Shown: one piece after another, positions 1 through 9,701 of the stretch | Layout of the letters: every line of letters begins with the position of its first letter | How positions within the stretch are numbered: the first letter of the stretch is position 1 | Source: Kaistia defluvii | GTDB taxonomy: Bacteria; Pseudomonadota; Alphaproteobacteria; Rhizobiales; Kaistiaceae | Reading direction: 5' to 3' | Assembly: GCF_026343955.1 (NCBI RefSeq) | Contig: NZ_JAPKNI010000007.1 | Location: 153,781-217,780, forward strand | DNA length: 64,000 nt | Notes under the pieces: generated by a model | What the model was told of the DNA's origin: nothing | What the model saw: only the letters and a program-made list of their open reading frames with translations | Databases searched by the model: none | Program-made: the position numbers and the translations under genes

Positions 1-319
1 TGGAGCCGCCCCAATCCTTGCCGATGCCGCTATAGGCAACATCCGCCTCGGCACCGACAACGACATTGTTCGCGAACTGATAATTGTAGCCGATCTGGGC
101 GCCGCCGAAGCCGCCGGTCAGCGTCTGGCCGAAGGCGTTCGGATTATGCGTGTCCTGGGTATGGCCCCAGCCATAGCCGCCATGCACACCCACGTAGAAG
201 CCGGTCCAATTGAACACTTCGATGGGCGCTGCAACCGGAGCGGGTTCATAGGTCAAATCGGCCGCGAAGGCGGTCGAGGCACTCATGGCAAGCAGGGCAG
301 CGGCAAGCCGGAATTTCAT
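1..319 (-). CDS. Outer membrane beta-barrel protein, Omp25/Omp31-like (partial)
   Basis: The reading frame starts at the ATG at 319 and leaves the window at position 1, so only the first 106 residues are visible. Residues 1-19 look like a signal peptide: K2 and R4, a hydrophobic core, and an AFA-A cleavage site. The mature protein starts ADLTYEPAP and continues into FNWTGFYVGVHGGYGWG, the opening strand of the small eight-stranded porins of Rhizobiales (Omp25/Omp31 family). It should sit in the outer membrane as a structural or porin-like protein. The 3' part lies outside the window, so length and last strand cannot be checked. Confidence 0.85.
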   Translation of the reverse strand, partial: MKFRLAAALLAMSASTAFAADLTYEPAPVAAPIEVFNWTGFYVGVHGGYGWGHTQDTHNPNAFGQTLTGGFGGAQIGYNYQFANNVVVGAEADVAYSGIGKDWGGS

Positions 320-854
320 CCCAGTCACTCCAAATAGGTAGGTAGTCCCTACACCGATAACACAGCCTGCGCGAGCAGGGCTATGGCATTCAGGCAACAA
401 CCAACCAGGATTATGGAATCTTTGGAGTCCCCAAGTTTTCACTAGAAGTGAAAATTACATAGAAACAAACAGATTCCCTCAGCTAGGATTTATATTCCTA
501 GATAAATCCAAGATCAAAAGATCGTATATCCCGGATATTTTGCGTGACGAAACGGAACTTGTTGAAGACAACACAGGCGCGGCGCTAGAAAATTTTGGAC
601 ATGGCGCCAAGCCGCGGGACGCCGCGAACAGGCCGGGGCGAGCAGACCCGTCGCGATGGTCCGTGCCAGAGACGCCAAAGGCCACAACCGATAAGTGCAA
701 TCGGAATCGGCGGATGATCGAGCAACGCCGCACAGCAGGCCGCAACCGTCGACGGATGGTGCAGGGCATGAGTACAAGGCTCGCCGCTCAGGCGATGGGC
801 CGGGGTGGCCCTCGCATCGCGGCGGGGTGTACGTCGATCGAATGGAGTGGAAAA
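320..854. other. Intergenic region without a credible gene; AT-rich promoter zone
   Basis: No frame here has a convincing protein. Positions about 400-545 are clearly more AT-rich than the surroundings and lie upstream of the leftward porin gene, so they probably hold its promoter. Two inverted repeats are visible: TTTTCACT/AGTGAAAA at 436-454 and GGATTTAT/ATAAATCC at 486-509. Positions 560-850 are GC-rich and I see nothing in them. Confidence 0.5.
436..509. repeat. Two short perfect inverted repeats in an AT-rich patch
   Basis: The first has arms TTTTCACT (436-443) and AGTGAAAA (447-454) around a 3-base loop. The second has arms GGATTTAT (486-493) and ATAAATCC (502-509) around ATTCCTAG. They could be operators for the porin gene or transcript hairpins; the sequence does not decide. 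Confidence 0.4.
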
Positions 855-929
855 TGGTGGGCGGTACTGGGATTGAACCAGTGACCCTTCGCGTGTGAAG
901 CGAATGCTCTCCCGCTGAGCTAACCGCCC
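855..929 (-). tRNA. tRNA-Val (anticodon CAC)
   Basis: Read on the minus strand this is a 75-base cloverleaf. The acceptor stem is GGGCGGT/ACCGCCC with discriminator A and an encoded CCA end (855-857). The anticodon stem TTCGC/GCGAA closes the seven-base loop TTCACAC, giving anticodon CAC, which reads GUG. The T arm has the usual GGTTCAATCC. It stands alone between non-coding DNA and the MFS gene. Confidence 0.95.
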
Positions 930-1078
930 TGCCGCCGGGCAGTAAACTGCTCCGGTGAAGGTGGCCGGATATAGATTGCCGCGGCGGATGAAGTCAAGCC
1001 GCGCCGACGGGATATACCACGGGATTGTGAATTGCGCTTTCCGGTCGCTTCGACGAGATAGAAAGCCCACCTTACGAA

Positions 1079-2515
1079 ATGTACCTTATGCCAAGCGACA
1101 CCGTCCTCGGCGCCGGCGCGTCCCCCGCCGCCCCCGCCTATCGCATCACCGCCCTCATCGTCGCCAGCGCGCTGTTCATGGAGCAGCTCGACGCCACCGT
1201 TCTGGCCACCGCCCTGCCCACCATGTCGAGGAGCTTCGGCGTGTCGCCGCTGGACATGAGCGTCGCGCTGACCGGCTATCTGCTCAGCCTCGCCGTGTTC
1301 ATCCCGGCCAGCGGCTGGATCGCCGACCGGTTTGGCGCGCGCAATGTCTTCTGCGCGGCGATCGCCATCTTCATGGCGGGCTCCCTGCTCTGCGCCCAGG
1401 CGCACAACCTGCCCTTCCTGGTATTGGCCCGCGTACTGCAAGGGCTTGGCGGCGCGATGATGGTGCCGGTCGGGCGGCTGGTGATTCTGAAAAGCGTGCC
1501 GCGCGCCGATTTCGTCTCGGCGATGGCCTGGGTGATGGTGCCGGCTCTGATCGGCCCGGTGATCGGCCCCATGGTCGGCGGCTTCATCGTTACCTATCTC
1601 GACTGGCGCTGGATCTTCTATGTGAACCTGCCGCTCGGCGTGATCGGCATCGCGCTTGCCAGCCACTATATCGACGACATCCGCGAAGAGATCAGACGGC
1701 CGTTCGATGGGCTGGGGTTACTGCTGTCGGGCACCGCGCTCGCCTCGCTGCTCTTCGCCTTCGAGACCGGCGGCCGTGGCGCGGCGTCGCCGCGCACGGC
1801 GCTGGTCCTGCTCACGGTCGGCCTCGTCACCGGCGCGCTCTATATCGCGCATGCCCGCCGCCATGCGGCGCCGATCCTCGACCTGTCGCTGATGCGGCTG
1901 AAGACCTTCCGCCTGTCGGTGGTCGCCGGGGGCCTGGCCCGGATCACAGCCGGCGCCATGCCCTTCCTGCTGCCGATGATGATGCAGTTGGGCTTCGGCA
2001 TGTCTGCCGCCCATAGCGGGCTGGTCACCTTCGTCTCGGCGGCTGGCGCCATGGCCATGAAGGCTTCCGCCGCCCCGATCCTGCGCCGCTTCGGCTTCCG
2101 CAACACGCTGATATGGAACAGCGTCATCGCCAGCGCCTTCCTGGCGATCTACGCGACGTTCCGCCCCGACTGGCCGATCGCCGCCATCTATGTCGTCCTG
2201 CTGATCGGCGGCTTCTCGCAATCGCTGCAGTTTACCGCCTACAACACGATCGCCTATGCCGAGGTAGAGCGTGACCGCATGAGCGCGGCGACGAGCTTCT
2301 ACACGACGATGCAACAGATGATGCTGTCGCTCGGCATCTGCGTCTCGGCCAGCGTGCTGCACGCCGCCGTCGCGCTGTCGGGCCGGGAAACGCCGGTGAT
2401 GGCCGATTTCTCCGCCGCCTTCCTGACGGTAACCAGCGTGTCGCTGCTCGCTGCCTTCGTCTGCGCCCGCCTGCCGCGCGATGCGGGCGACGATCTCACC
2501 GGCCGGGCGCGGTGA
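1079..2515 (+). CDS. MFS transporter, DHA2 (EmrB/QacA, 14-TMS) family
   Basis: This 478-residue integral membrane protein most likely exports drugs or other small toxic compounds by proton antiport. The family motif LDATVLATALPTM is at residues 37-49, and motif A (GWIADRFGARNV) is at 79-90 in the loop after the second membrane segment. Motif C-like GPVIGPMVGG follows near residue 160, and hydrophobic segments continue to the C-terminus. The length fits the 14-segment DHA2 group. A second ATG four codons in (1088) is a possible start. No partner adaptor (EmrA-like) is adjacent, so the substrate cannot be guessed. Confidence 0.9.
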   Translation: MYLMPSDTVLGAGASPAAPAYRITALIVASALFMEQLDATVLATALPTMSRSFGVSPLDMSVALTGYLLSLAVFIPASGWIADRFGARNVFCAAIAIFMAGSLLCAQAHNLPFLVLARVLQGLGGAMMVPVGRLVILKSVPRADFVSAMAWVMVPALIGPVIGPMVGGFIVTYLDWRWIFYVNLPLGVIGIALASHYIDDIREEIRRPFDGLGLLLSGTALASLLFAFETGGRGAASPRTALVLLTVGLVTGALYIAHARRHAAPILDLSLMRLKTFRLSVVAGGLARITAGAMPFLLPMMMQLGFGMSAAHSGLVTFVSAAGAMAMKASAAPILRRFGFRNTLIWNSVIASAFLAIYATFRPDWPIAAIYVVLLIGGFSQSLQFTAYNTIAYAEVERDRMSAATSFYTTMQQMMLSLGICVSASVLHAAVALSGRETPVMADFSAAFLTVTSVSLLAAFVCARLPRDAGDDLTGRAR

Positions 2516-2603
2516 GTCCGCGTCCGCGGCCTGCGACACATCTGCCACGGATGGTGGATATTGCGTCGCCGGGGATGCAGGATAAGGTGGGCTGGTTTAC
2601 GAT

Positions 2604-2617
2604 CCAAAGCGCTTTGG
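2604..2617. promoter_or_regulatory. Perfect 14-bp palindrome, candidate operator of the thuA-type gene
   Basis: CCAAAGCGCTTTGG is a perfect palindrome with a central CG, the layout typical of LacI/GalR-family operators. It lies about 110 bases upstream of the ThuA start in a 211-base non-coding gap. No LacI-type regulator is encoded in the window, so the binding protein would be encoded elsewhere. Confidence 0.45.
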
Positions 2618-2726
2618 GTGGATCCGGCCCCCCGGCTTTCACACCCGGGTCACCCGAAGCGCGCATTACCGATCTGGCGGGGCCGGCAAGGTCGCGCGAC
2701 AGGAACTGTCTAGGGAGACCAAGGTC

Positions 2727-3515
2727 ATGACGATCCGCGTTGTTGTCTGGGGCGAAAACGTCCACGAGCAGGAGAATGAAGTCGTCCGGAAGATCTATCC
2801 GGAAGGCATGCACACCACGATCGCCAAGGGCCTGGACGAGGATCCCGTCATCGAAGTCTCGACCGCGACGCTGCAGGAGCCGGAGCACGGCCTGACCGAG
2901 CAGCGCCTGGCCGAGACGGACGTGCTGATCTGGTGGGGCCACAAGGCGCATGGCGAGGTCTCCGACGCCGTCGTCGAGCGGGTCGCCCAGCGCGTCTGGG
3001 AAGGCATGGGCCTGATCGTCCTGCATTCGGGCCACTTCTCGAAGATCTTCAAGCGCCTGATGGGCACCCCCTGCTCGCTCAAGTGGCGAGAGGCCGGCGA
3101 GCTCGAGCGCGTCTGGGTCATCAACCGCAACCACCAGATCGCCCAGGGCCTGTCCGATTATTTCGAGATCGAGCAGACGGAGATGTATGGCGAGCCCTTC
3201 ACGGTTCCCGAGCCGCAGGAGACGGTGTTCGTCACCTGGTATGAAGGCGGCGAAGTGTTCCGCTCGGGCCTGACCTGGCAGCGCGGCGGCGGCAAGGTGT
3301 TCTATTTCTCGCCTGGCCACGAGACCTACCCGATCTATTACAACCCCGACGTCAAGCAGATACTGAAGAACGCCGCCAAGTGGGCCTATAACCCCGCTCC
3401 GGCCTGGGCCGGCATCGAGAAGGCGCCGAACACACCGGCCGACAAGGCCCCGAACGGCCCGCTCACCATCAAGGGCGAGACGCTCCACAAGAAGGGCGAG
3501 GAAGGCTTCCACTAA
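2727..3515 (+). CDS. thuA: ThuA-family trehalose-utilization protein
   Basis: This 262-residue soluble protein belongs to the ThuA family, which has a class I glutamine-amidotransferase-like fold and works in catabolism of trehalose and related disaccharides. The start ([15 protein letters not shown]), the [10 protein letters not shown] stretch near residue 70, [11 protein letters not shown] near 97-107 and [10 protein letters not shown] near 192-201 fit the family. A good ribosome site (AGGGAGACC) precedes the ATG. The Gfo/Idh gene follows 145 bases downstream, mirroring the rhizobial thuAB pair. The sugar transport genes usually beside thuAB are absent, so the real substrate may differ. Confidence 0.8.
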   Translation: MTIRVVVWGENVHEQENEVVRKIYPEGMHTTIAKGLDEDPVIEVSTATLQEPEHGLTEQRLAETDVLIWWGHKAHGEVSDAVVERVAQRVWEGMGLIVLHSGHFSKIFKRLMGTPCSLKWREAGELERVWVINRNHQIAQGLSDYFEIEQTEMYGEPFTVPEPQETVFVTWYEGGEVFRSGLTWQRGGGKVFYFSPGHETYPIYYNPDVKQILKNAAKWAYNPAPAWAGIEKAPNTPADKAPNGPLTIKGETLHKKGEEGFH

Positions 3516-3559
3516 GCCTCGCCAGCGCGAAGCGGCGGGCCGGGGCGCAATCCATCGCC

Positions 3560-3612
3560 CCGCCCTCACCCGCCGGTTTCGCGGCCGACCTCTCCACCCG
3601 GAGAGGTGAAGG
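3560..3612. repeat. Palindromic intergenic repeat (copy 1)
   Basis: ACCTCTCC (3588-3595) and GGAGAGGT (3600-3607) form an 8-bp hairpin, flanked by CCCTCACCC on the left and GAAGG on the right. A similar element is at 7241-7274. Such GC-rich palindromes are common between genes in Rhizobiales; this one may also act as a hairpin in the thuA-Gfo/Idh transcript. Confidence 0.5.
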
Positions 3613-3659
3613 ACAGTCCACCTTTCGGGACATGCTCCCGTCACCCAAGAGTGAAGCTC

Positions 3660-4703
3660 ATGGTCAAGATCCTTATCCTGGGAACCGGCAGCATGGCCGA
3701 AAGCCATGCCATCGCCTTCAAGGCGGCCCCGGGCGCCACCGTCGTCGCCGCCGTCGAGACCGACGCCGCGCGGCGCACCGCCTTCGGCAAGAAGCACGGC
3801 ATCACCAACCTGTTCGCCGATCTCGATGCGGCGATCGAATGGGGCCAGTTCGACGCCGCCGCCAATGTCACGCCGGACGCCGTCCACTACGACACGACGA
3901 TGAAGCTGCTCGCCGCCGGCAAGCATGTCTTCTGCGAGAAACCGCTCGCGACCGACTATCCGCACGCCCTGGTCATGGCCGAAGAGGCCGAGGCGAAGGG
4001 CGTCATCAACATGGTGAACCTCACCTACCGCAACTCGCCCGCGCTGCAGAAGGCGCGCGAGCTGGTCGCCGCCGGCCGGATCGGCTCGATCCGCCATGTC
4101 GAGGCGTCCTATCTGCAGAGCTGGCTGGTCGGCAAGCAGTGGGGCGACTGGCGCACGGAATCGCGCTGGCTGTGGCGCCTGTCGGAAGAGCACGGCTCCA
4201 AGGGCGTGCTGGGCGACATCGGCGTCCACATTGTCGACTTCGCCTCGTTCGGCGCCGACAGCGACATCACCACGGTCGACAGCCGCCTGAAGACCTTCCA
4301 CAAGGCGGAAGGCGACCAGATCGGCGAATACAAGCTGGACGCCAACGACTCGGCGATCATGATGGCCGAATTCGCCAATGGCGCGATCGGCACCATCACC
4401 GCGACGCGCTTCGCCACCGGCCACGCCAACGACCTGACGCTGCAGCTGTTCGGCACCGAAGGCGCGCTGAAGGTGATGACCGACGGCCGGACGTCGTCGC
4501 TGGAAATCTGCGTCGGCCCGGATATCGATACGCAGACCTGGAAGCCGGTCGAGTGCCCGCCTGTCGTCACGACCTACGAACGCTTCGTCCAGGCCTGCAA
4601 TACCGGCATCAACGGCGATCCGAGCTTCCGCCGCGCCGCCGAGATCCAGCGCATCCTCGACATGTGCTTCGACCAGGACGTGGTGCGCAAGAAGATCGGC
4701 TGA
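3660..4703 (+). CDS. Gfo/Idh/MocA-family oxidoreductase (ThuB-like)
   Basis: This 347-residue NAD(P)-dependent sugar dehydrogenase or related oxidoreductase has an N-terminal Rossmann motif (LILGTGSMAESH, about residues 5-16) and the family EKP motif in VFCEKPLATDYP near residue 90. The C-terminal alpha/beta domain carries GDIGVHIVDF around residues 185-195, where catalytic Asp and His residues normally lie. I take the ATG at 3660; an in-frame upstream extension from 3606 reads through the palindromic repeat and has no family similarity. It follows the ThuA-like gene in the same direction and probably acts on the same sugar. A strong hairpin lies 25 bases after the stop. Confidence 0.85.
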   Translation: MVKILILGTGSMAESHAIAFKAAPGATVVAAVETDAARRTAFGKKHGITNLFADLDAAIEWGQFDAAANVTPDAVHYDTTMKLLAAGKHVFCEKPLATDYPHALVMAEEAEAKGVINMVNLTYRNSPALQKARELVAAGRIGSIRHVEASYLQSWLVGKQWGDWRTESRWLWRLSEEHGSKGVLGDIGVHIVDFASFGADSDITTVDSRLKTFHKAEGDQIGEYKLDANDSAIMMAEFANGAIGTITATRFATGHANDLTLQLFGTEGALKVMTDGRTSSLEICVGPDIDTQTWKPVECPPVVTTYERFVQACNTGINGDPSFRRAAEIQRILDMCFDQDVVRKKIG

Positions 4704-4728
4704 TCCTGCCGCCACGGACCATCGCTAC

Positions 4729-4753
4729 CTCGGCCCGGCATGTCCGGGCCGAG
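4729..4753 (+). terminator. Hairpin terminator after the Gfo/Idh gene
   Basis: CTCGGCCCGG (4729-4738) and CCGGGCCGAG (4744-4753) make a perfect 10-bp stem with a 5-base loop. There is no clear T run after it, so termination may be weak or assisted. Confidence 0.55.
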
Positions 4754-4937
4754 TGCGTTCAGGAAGCCGGTCGTCCTTCGACCCGGACCAACGCGCATTC
4801 GAAAGACTCGCCCCCCATCGGATACGGGCGACAGGGAAGACAGATTCGCCGCCCGCCGCCCCGGGTCATTTGGGTGAAACACGGCCGGTTCCGTGTTGCA
4901 GCGGCAACACACGGCACGCAAACCGGGTGCACCGGGC

Positions 4938-4965
4938 TTGCAATCCATGATGTCGCAGCTATAGA
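4938..4965 (+). promoter_or_regulatory. Candidate sigma-70 promoter for the leader ORF and ABC exporter
   Basis: TTGCAA (4938-4943) and TATAGA (4960-4965) are separated by 16 bases. The predicted transcript would start near 4972 and carry about 270 bases of leader, including a 20-codon ORF and a folded region, before the ABC exporter at 5242. Confidence 0.5.
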
Positions 4966-5002
4966 GAACGCTTCCTTCAACTCCGAACACGGGGGGATTT
5001 GC

Positions 5003-5065
5003 ATGGCATCGCTGCATATGGTCGTCGCCCCGGTCAAGCCGGCTTCGGGTCTCCCCCGCCGCTAG
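5003..5065 (+). CDS. Putative 20-residue leader peptide
   Basis: A short ORF, MASLHMVVAPVKPASGLPRR, begins 8 bases after GGGGGGA, a strong ribosome site in a region otherwise without genes. It lies about 30 bases downstream of a plausible promoter and 176 bases upstream of the ABC exporter. The peptide has two APV/KP-type proline steps and ends in RR before TAG. It may be a regulatory leader whose translation controls folding of the following RNA. Nothing in the sequence proves translation. Confidence 0.4.
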   Translation: MASLHMVVAPVKPASGLPRR

Positions 5066-5077
5066 TTCGGACGTTCA

Positions 5078-5141
5078 GCGGGTATCGTCACGGTCTCATA
5101 CCGTGGCTCCCTGAAAACCCGCCTCTCGATACTCAAACCGT
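5078..5141 (+). promoter_or_regulatory. Folded leader RNA with alternative pairings
   Basis: CACGGT (5089-5094) pairs with ACCGTG (5100-5105), nested inside GCGGGT (5078-5083) pairing with ACCCGC (5117-5122). A second ACCGT at 5137-5141 could replace the first, and TATCG (5083-5087) can pair with CGATA (5127-5131), which competes with the outer stem. This is what an attenuator or riboswitch would show, but I recognise no known class. Confidence 0.35.
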
Positions 5142-5241
5142 TTCACCGCGAGCCCCCGCGCCTCGATTGTGCGTCGCTCGCCGTCCTGTTTCTCGTATTC
5201 TGGGACCGGATCGCCGTCTTTGACGCGTCCGGACTGTCATC

Positions 5242-7062
<1,821 letters not shown>

Positions 7063-7070
7063 CGACAGAA

Positions 7071-7100
7071 GCGGACCGACGGCACAAGCCGTCGGTCCGC
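7071..7100 (+). terminator. Strong hairpin terminator of the ABC exporter
   Basis: GCGGACCGACGGC (7071-7083) and its exact complement (7088-7100) form a 13-bp stem with loop ACAA, starting 8 bases after the stop codon. No T run follows. Confidence 0.7.
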
Positions 7101-7240
7101 GCAGGACTCAGGGTACCTCCCGATCCGAACGTCCACGAGGAGGGACCTAGGCGCTCCCAGCGCCTTGCGCGGGCAGCTTACGCAACTCGTGGGAATCCAA
7201 AGAGTCCATCCATATCTGAGCCGTCGCATGGGGAATGCTG

Positions 7241-7274
7241 TCCCTTCACCTCTCCCTCAGGGAGAGGTAAGGGA
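7241..7274. repeat. Palindromic intergenic repeat (copy 2)
   Basis: TCCCTT and ACCTCTCCCT face AGGGAGAGGT and AAGGGA, a near-perfect inverted repeat with 16-base arms and one bulged base. The core matches the element at 3588-3607. Confidence 0.55.
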
Positions 7275-7319
7275 TAGACAGCGTCGGACGTCCGTGTAAA
7301 TCCGGCCAGCCCCTCGCGG

Positions 7320-7742
7320 CTATTCGGACGGCACTGGCTCCGGCCGCGTCGTGATCCACAGCGCACAGGCCAGCATTCCGAGCGCGACGAGCACGGCGAG
7401 CCACCAGGCCGGCTGCGCCGTCCACCAGAACACCCCATAGCCGATGGCCATGCCGCCGCAGGCCAACCATTTCGCCTTGCGCGGGATGGCGCCCTGCTCC
7501 CGCCAGGCGCGCAGTACCGGCCCGAAGCGCGGATGGTCGAGCATCCACGCTTCCAGCCGCGGCGAGGATCGGCCGAAGCTCCAGGCGGCGAGGATCAGGA
7601 AGACCGTGGTCGGCATGATGGGCAGGAGCGCACCGATGATGGCGAGCGCCAGGAAGACGAAACCCAGCACGACATAGCCCGCGCGCCGGCCGACATTCAG
7701 GGCCGAACGGGTTCTCGTTCCGGCGCGTCGCTCCGGCTCCAC
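7320..7742 (-). CDS. YbaN/DUF454-family inner membrane protein
   Basis: This is a 140-residue membrane protein. The family core GxxLPIMPTT is visible (residues about 38-47, IGALLPIMPTTVFL), then a short helix RSSPRLEAWMLDHPRFGPVL and two more hydrophobic stretches at about 92-128. YbaN-family proteins are widespread and of unknown biochemical function. It lies 158 bases downstream of the ribokinase gene on the same strand and may be read from the same transcript or separately. Confidence 0.85.
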   Translation of the reverse strand: MEPERRAGTRTRSALNVGRRAGYVVLGFVFLALAIIGALLPIMPTTVFLILAAWSFGRSSPRLEAWMLDHPRFGPVLRAWREQGAIPRKAKWLACGGMAIGYGVFWWTAQPAWWLAVLVALGMLACALWITTRPEPVPSE

Positions 7743-7900
7743 TTGGGAATTGCCTCCGGTTCATCGGGTTCGCAAGGTCGGCTTCCACCGCCGGCCCTGC
7801 CCGGCGAATGGCACGCGTTGCGCAGCCAGGCAAGAGCCCCGTCCCGTTGAACGCCGCAAGCGCCATCCTTGCAACGGTGGGCGAAGCGAAGGCGAGGCCT

Positions 7901-8794
7901 CTAGCCAGCCAGTTCCGGAGCCGGGCGGCTGACCAGTTCAGCCGCGGCGCGATTGGCGTTGGCGATCGACTCGGCGAGGGCGCTGCCCCTGGCGAGGCTC
8001 GCGGCCAGCATGCCGATGAAGGCGTCTCCCGCACCATGCGTGCTGACCAGCTTGACCGGGATCGCCGGAATCGCGATTTCCTCGCCCGCCGCGGTGACGC
8101 AGGCGACGCCCTCCCCGCCGGCCGTGACAATGGCGATCGGATAGCGCCGCGACAGGCTGCGGGCGGCGGCGAGCGCGCCCTCCAGGCTCTCCACCACCGG
8201 CACGCCGGCCAGCAGTTCGGCCTCGATGGCGTTGACGACGATGATGTCGACATTCGCGGCCAGCGCCTCGGAGGGCAGGCGCGCCGGCGCCGCGTTGAGG
8301 ATCACCAGCCCGCCGGAATGTTTCGCCGCGATGGCCGCCGCGACATTGGCGCTGTCCGGCACCTCGTTCTGCAGCACCAGGATCGGCGCGGACGCAAACA
8401 ACTCGGCCGCCGCCTGCACGTCGCTTTCGGCAAGCGTGAGATTGGCGCCGGAAACGATCACCGCGCCATAATCGCCCTCGCCGTCGAAGATCGCGACGCT
8501 CATGCCCGTGGAACCGCCGGGAAGCACGCGGACGAAGCGCCGGTCGACGCCCTGCTGGTCAAGGTTCCGCAGCAGCGTGCGACCGAAATCATCGTCCGCA
8601 ACCGCGCCGACCATGGCGCTGTGCGCACCGGCATGGGCCACGGCCACCGCCTGGTTGCCGCCCTTGCCGCCGCATTTCGGCTGCCAGGACTCGCCCGTGA
8701 TCGTCTCGCCCTTGCGCGGACGGGCGGGTCCGCGAACGATGACGTCGTAGTGCAGGCTGCCAAAGACGATGACGGTGCGGGCGCTATCGCTCAT
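7901..8794 (-). CDS. Ribokinase-like PfkB-family carbohydrate kinase
   Basis: This 297-residue kinase transfers phosphate from ATP to a sugar or sugar-like molecule. PfkB features are the N-terminal GSLHYDVIVRG, the GGKGGNQAVA motif near residue 40 and the catalytic anion-hole motif STHGAGDAF near residue 250 (usually DTTGAGD). The start ATG at 8794 overlaps the TGA of the upstream RpiR regulator in ATGA, which shows translational coupling; the longer frame to 8971 overlaps RpiR and lacks similarity. The neighbouring regulator and sugar isomerase suggest a shared catabolic pathway, but the sugar cannot be named. Confidence 0.88.
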   Translation of the reverse strand: MSDSARTVIVFGSLHYDVIVRGPARPRKGETITGESWQPKCGGKGGNQAVAVAHAGAHSAMVGAVADDDFGRTLLRNLDQQGVDRRFVRVLPGGSTGMSVAIFDGEGDYGAVIVSGANLTLAESDVQAAAELFASAPILVLQNEVPDSANVAAAIAAKHSGGLVILNAAPARLPSEALAANVDIIVVNAIEAELLAGVPVVESLEGALAAARSLSRRYPIAIVTAGGEGVACVTAAGEEIAIPAIPVKLVSTHGAGDAFIGMLAASLARGSALAESIANANRAAAELVSRPAPELAG

Positions 8795-9666
8795 AGGGTC
8801 CTGTCTCTTCGGTTGGCGGCAACGGCCGACATGGTCTTTTCGAGATTTCTCTCCGCCTGGCCGTAGTCGCGCTGTGCGACCGCCACGAACACGGCGTCGA
8901 GAATGTTGAGCTGGGCAATGCGCGCCGCCGCGTTTTCGCCCATCAGCGGCGATCCCTGCGCCGTCGAGCAAAGTACGATTTCCGCCTGCTGGGCGAGCGG
9001 TGAACGGTCGTAATTGGTGATCGCCAGCGTCCGCGCGCCATTGCGCCGCGCCCGCTGGATCGCCTCGATCACCGCGCTGGTATTGCCGGAATGCGAGAAA
9101 CCGATCGCGATATCGCCGGCTCCGAGCAGGGAGGCCGACATCGCCATCATGTGCGCGTCGTCCTGCACGCTGGCGCGCAGGCCGATGCGCAGGAACTTGT
9201 GGGCGACATCGCGCGCGATCTGCGCCGATCCCCCAACGCCGTAGAAATCCCGCTGCTTCGCGCCATGGATGGCATCCACCGCGCGGTCGAAGGCCTCGAC
9301 GTCGAGGATCGCCAGCGTCTCCTCCAGCGCATGGATCGAGGTGCGGAACACCTTCTGGATGATCTCGCGCGACGTATCCTCCGGCGAGAGGTCCTGATGC
9401 ATGCCGGCGGCCGGCAGCCGGTTATACTGCGCCAGCGCGGCGCGGAAGCCGCGATAGCCGTCGAAGCCCAGCTTCTTGGTGATCTTGACGACCATCGCCT
9501 CGGATACCCCCGTCCCGGCCGCGATCTCCTTCAGCGGCGTCTCCAGGCCGAAATCGCGCATCGCCAGCACCGCCTCGACGACATGCGCCTCGCGCGGGGT
9601 CAGCGACGGCAGCATCATGCGAATGCGCGGGCCGATGGAACTGGGATTGGCGTCCTCGGGGGTCAT
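8791..9666 (-). CDS. MurR/RpiR-family transcriptional regulator
   Basis: This 291-residue regulator has an N-terminal RpiR helix-turn-helix domain (about residues 15-90, with LKEIAAGTGVSEAMVVKITKKLGFDGYRGFR) and a C-terminal SIS sugar-phosphate-binding domain. SIS features include DFYGVGGSAQIARD and GFSHSGNTSAVIEA. Such proteins sense a sugar phosphate and control adjacent catabolic genes. ATG 9666 was chosen because the upstream extension reads into the isomerase gene. It is between the isomerase (35 bases upstream) and the kinase (4-base overlap). Confidence 0.9.
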   Translation of the reverse strand: MTPEDANPSSIGPRIRMMLPSLTPREAHVVEAVLAMRDFGLETPLKEIAAGTGVSEAMVVKITKKLGFDGYRGFRAALAQYNRLPAAGMHQDLSPEDTSREIIQKVFRTSIHALEETLAILDVEAFDRAVDAIHGAKQRDFYGVGGSAQIARDVAHKFLRIGLRASVQDDAHMMAMSASLLGAGDIAIGFSHSGNTSAVIEAIQRARRNGARTLAITNYDRSPLAQQAEIVLCSTAQGSPLMGENAAARIAQLNILDAVFVAVAQRDYGQAERNLEKTMSAVAANRRDRTL

Positions 9667-9701
9667 CTGCGCCCTTTCAAGCGGCCGAAAGCCTGTCGGC
9701 G

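Noticed and set aside
540..898. Open frames ending in protein-like GGTGIEPVTLRV
   Set aside because: That ending is the plus-strand reading of the tRNA-Val gene, a known source of false proteins.
955..2016. Long frame on the plus strand overlapping the MFS gene
   Set aside because: It is a shifted reading of the MFS gene, rich in Arg, Ala and Pro, with no family pattern.
2496..4715. 739-residue minus-strand frame opposite thuA and the Gfo/Idh gene
   Set aside because: It mirrors two well-recognised genes and shows only GC-rich shadow composition (Arg, Asp, Ala, Gly).
4759..5037. Minus-strand frames opposite the possible leader peptide
   Set aside because: No ribosome site or family pattern; the promoter and ribosome site lie on the plus strand.
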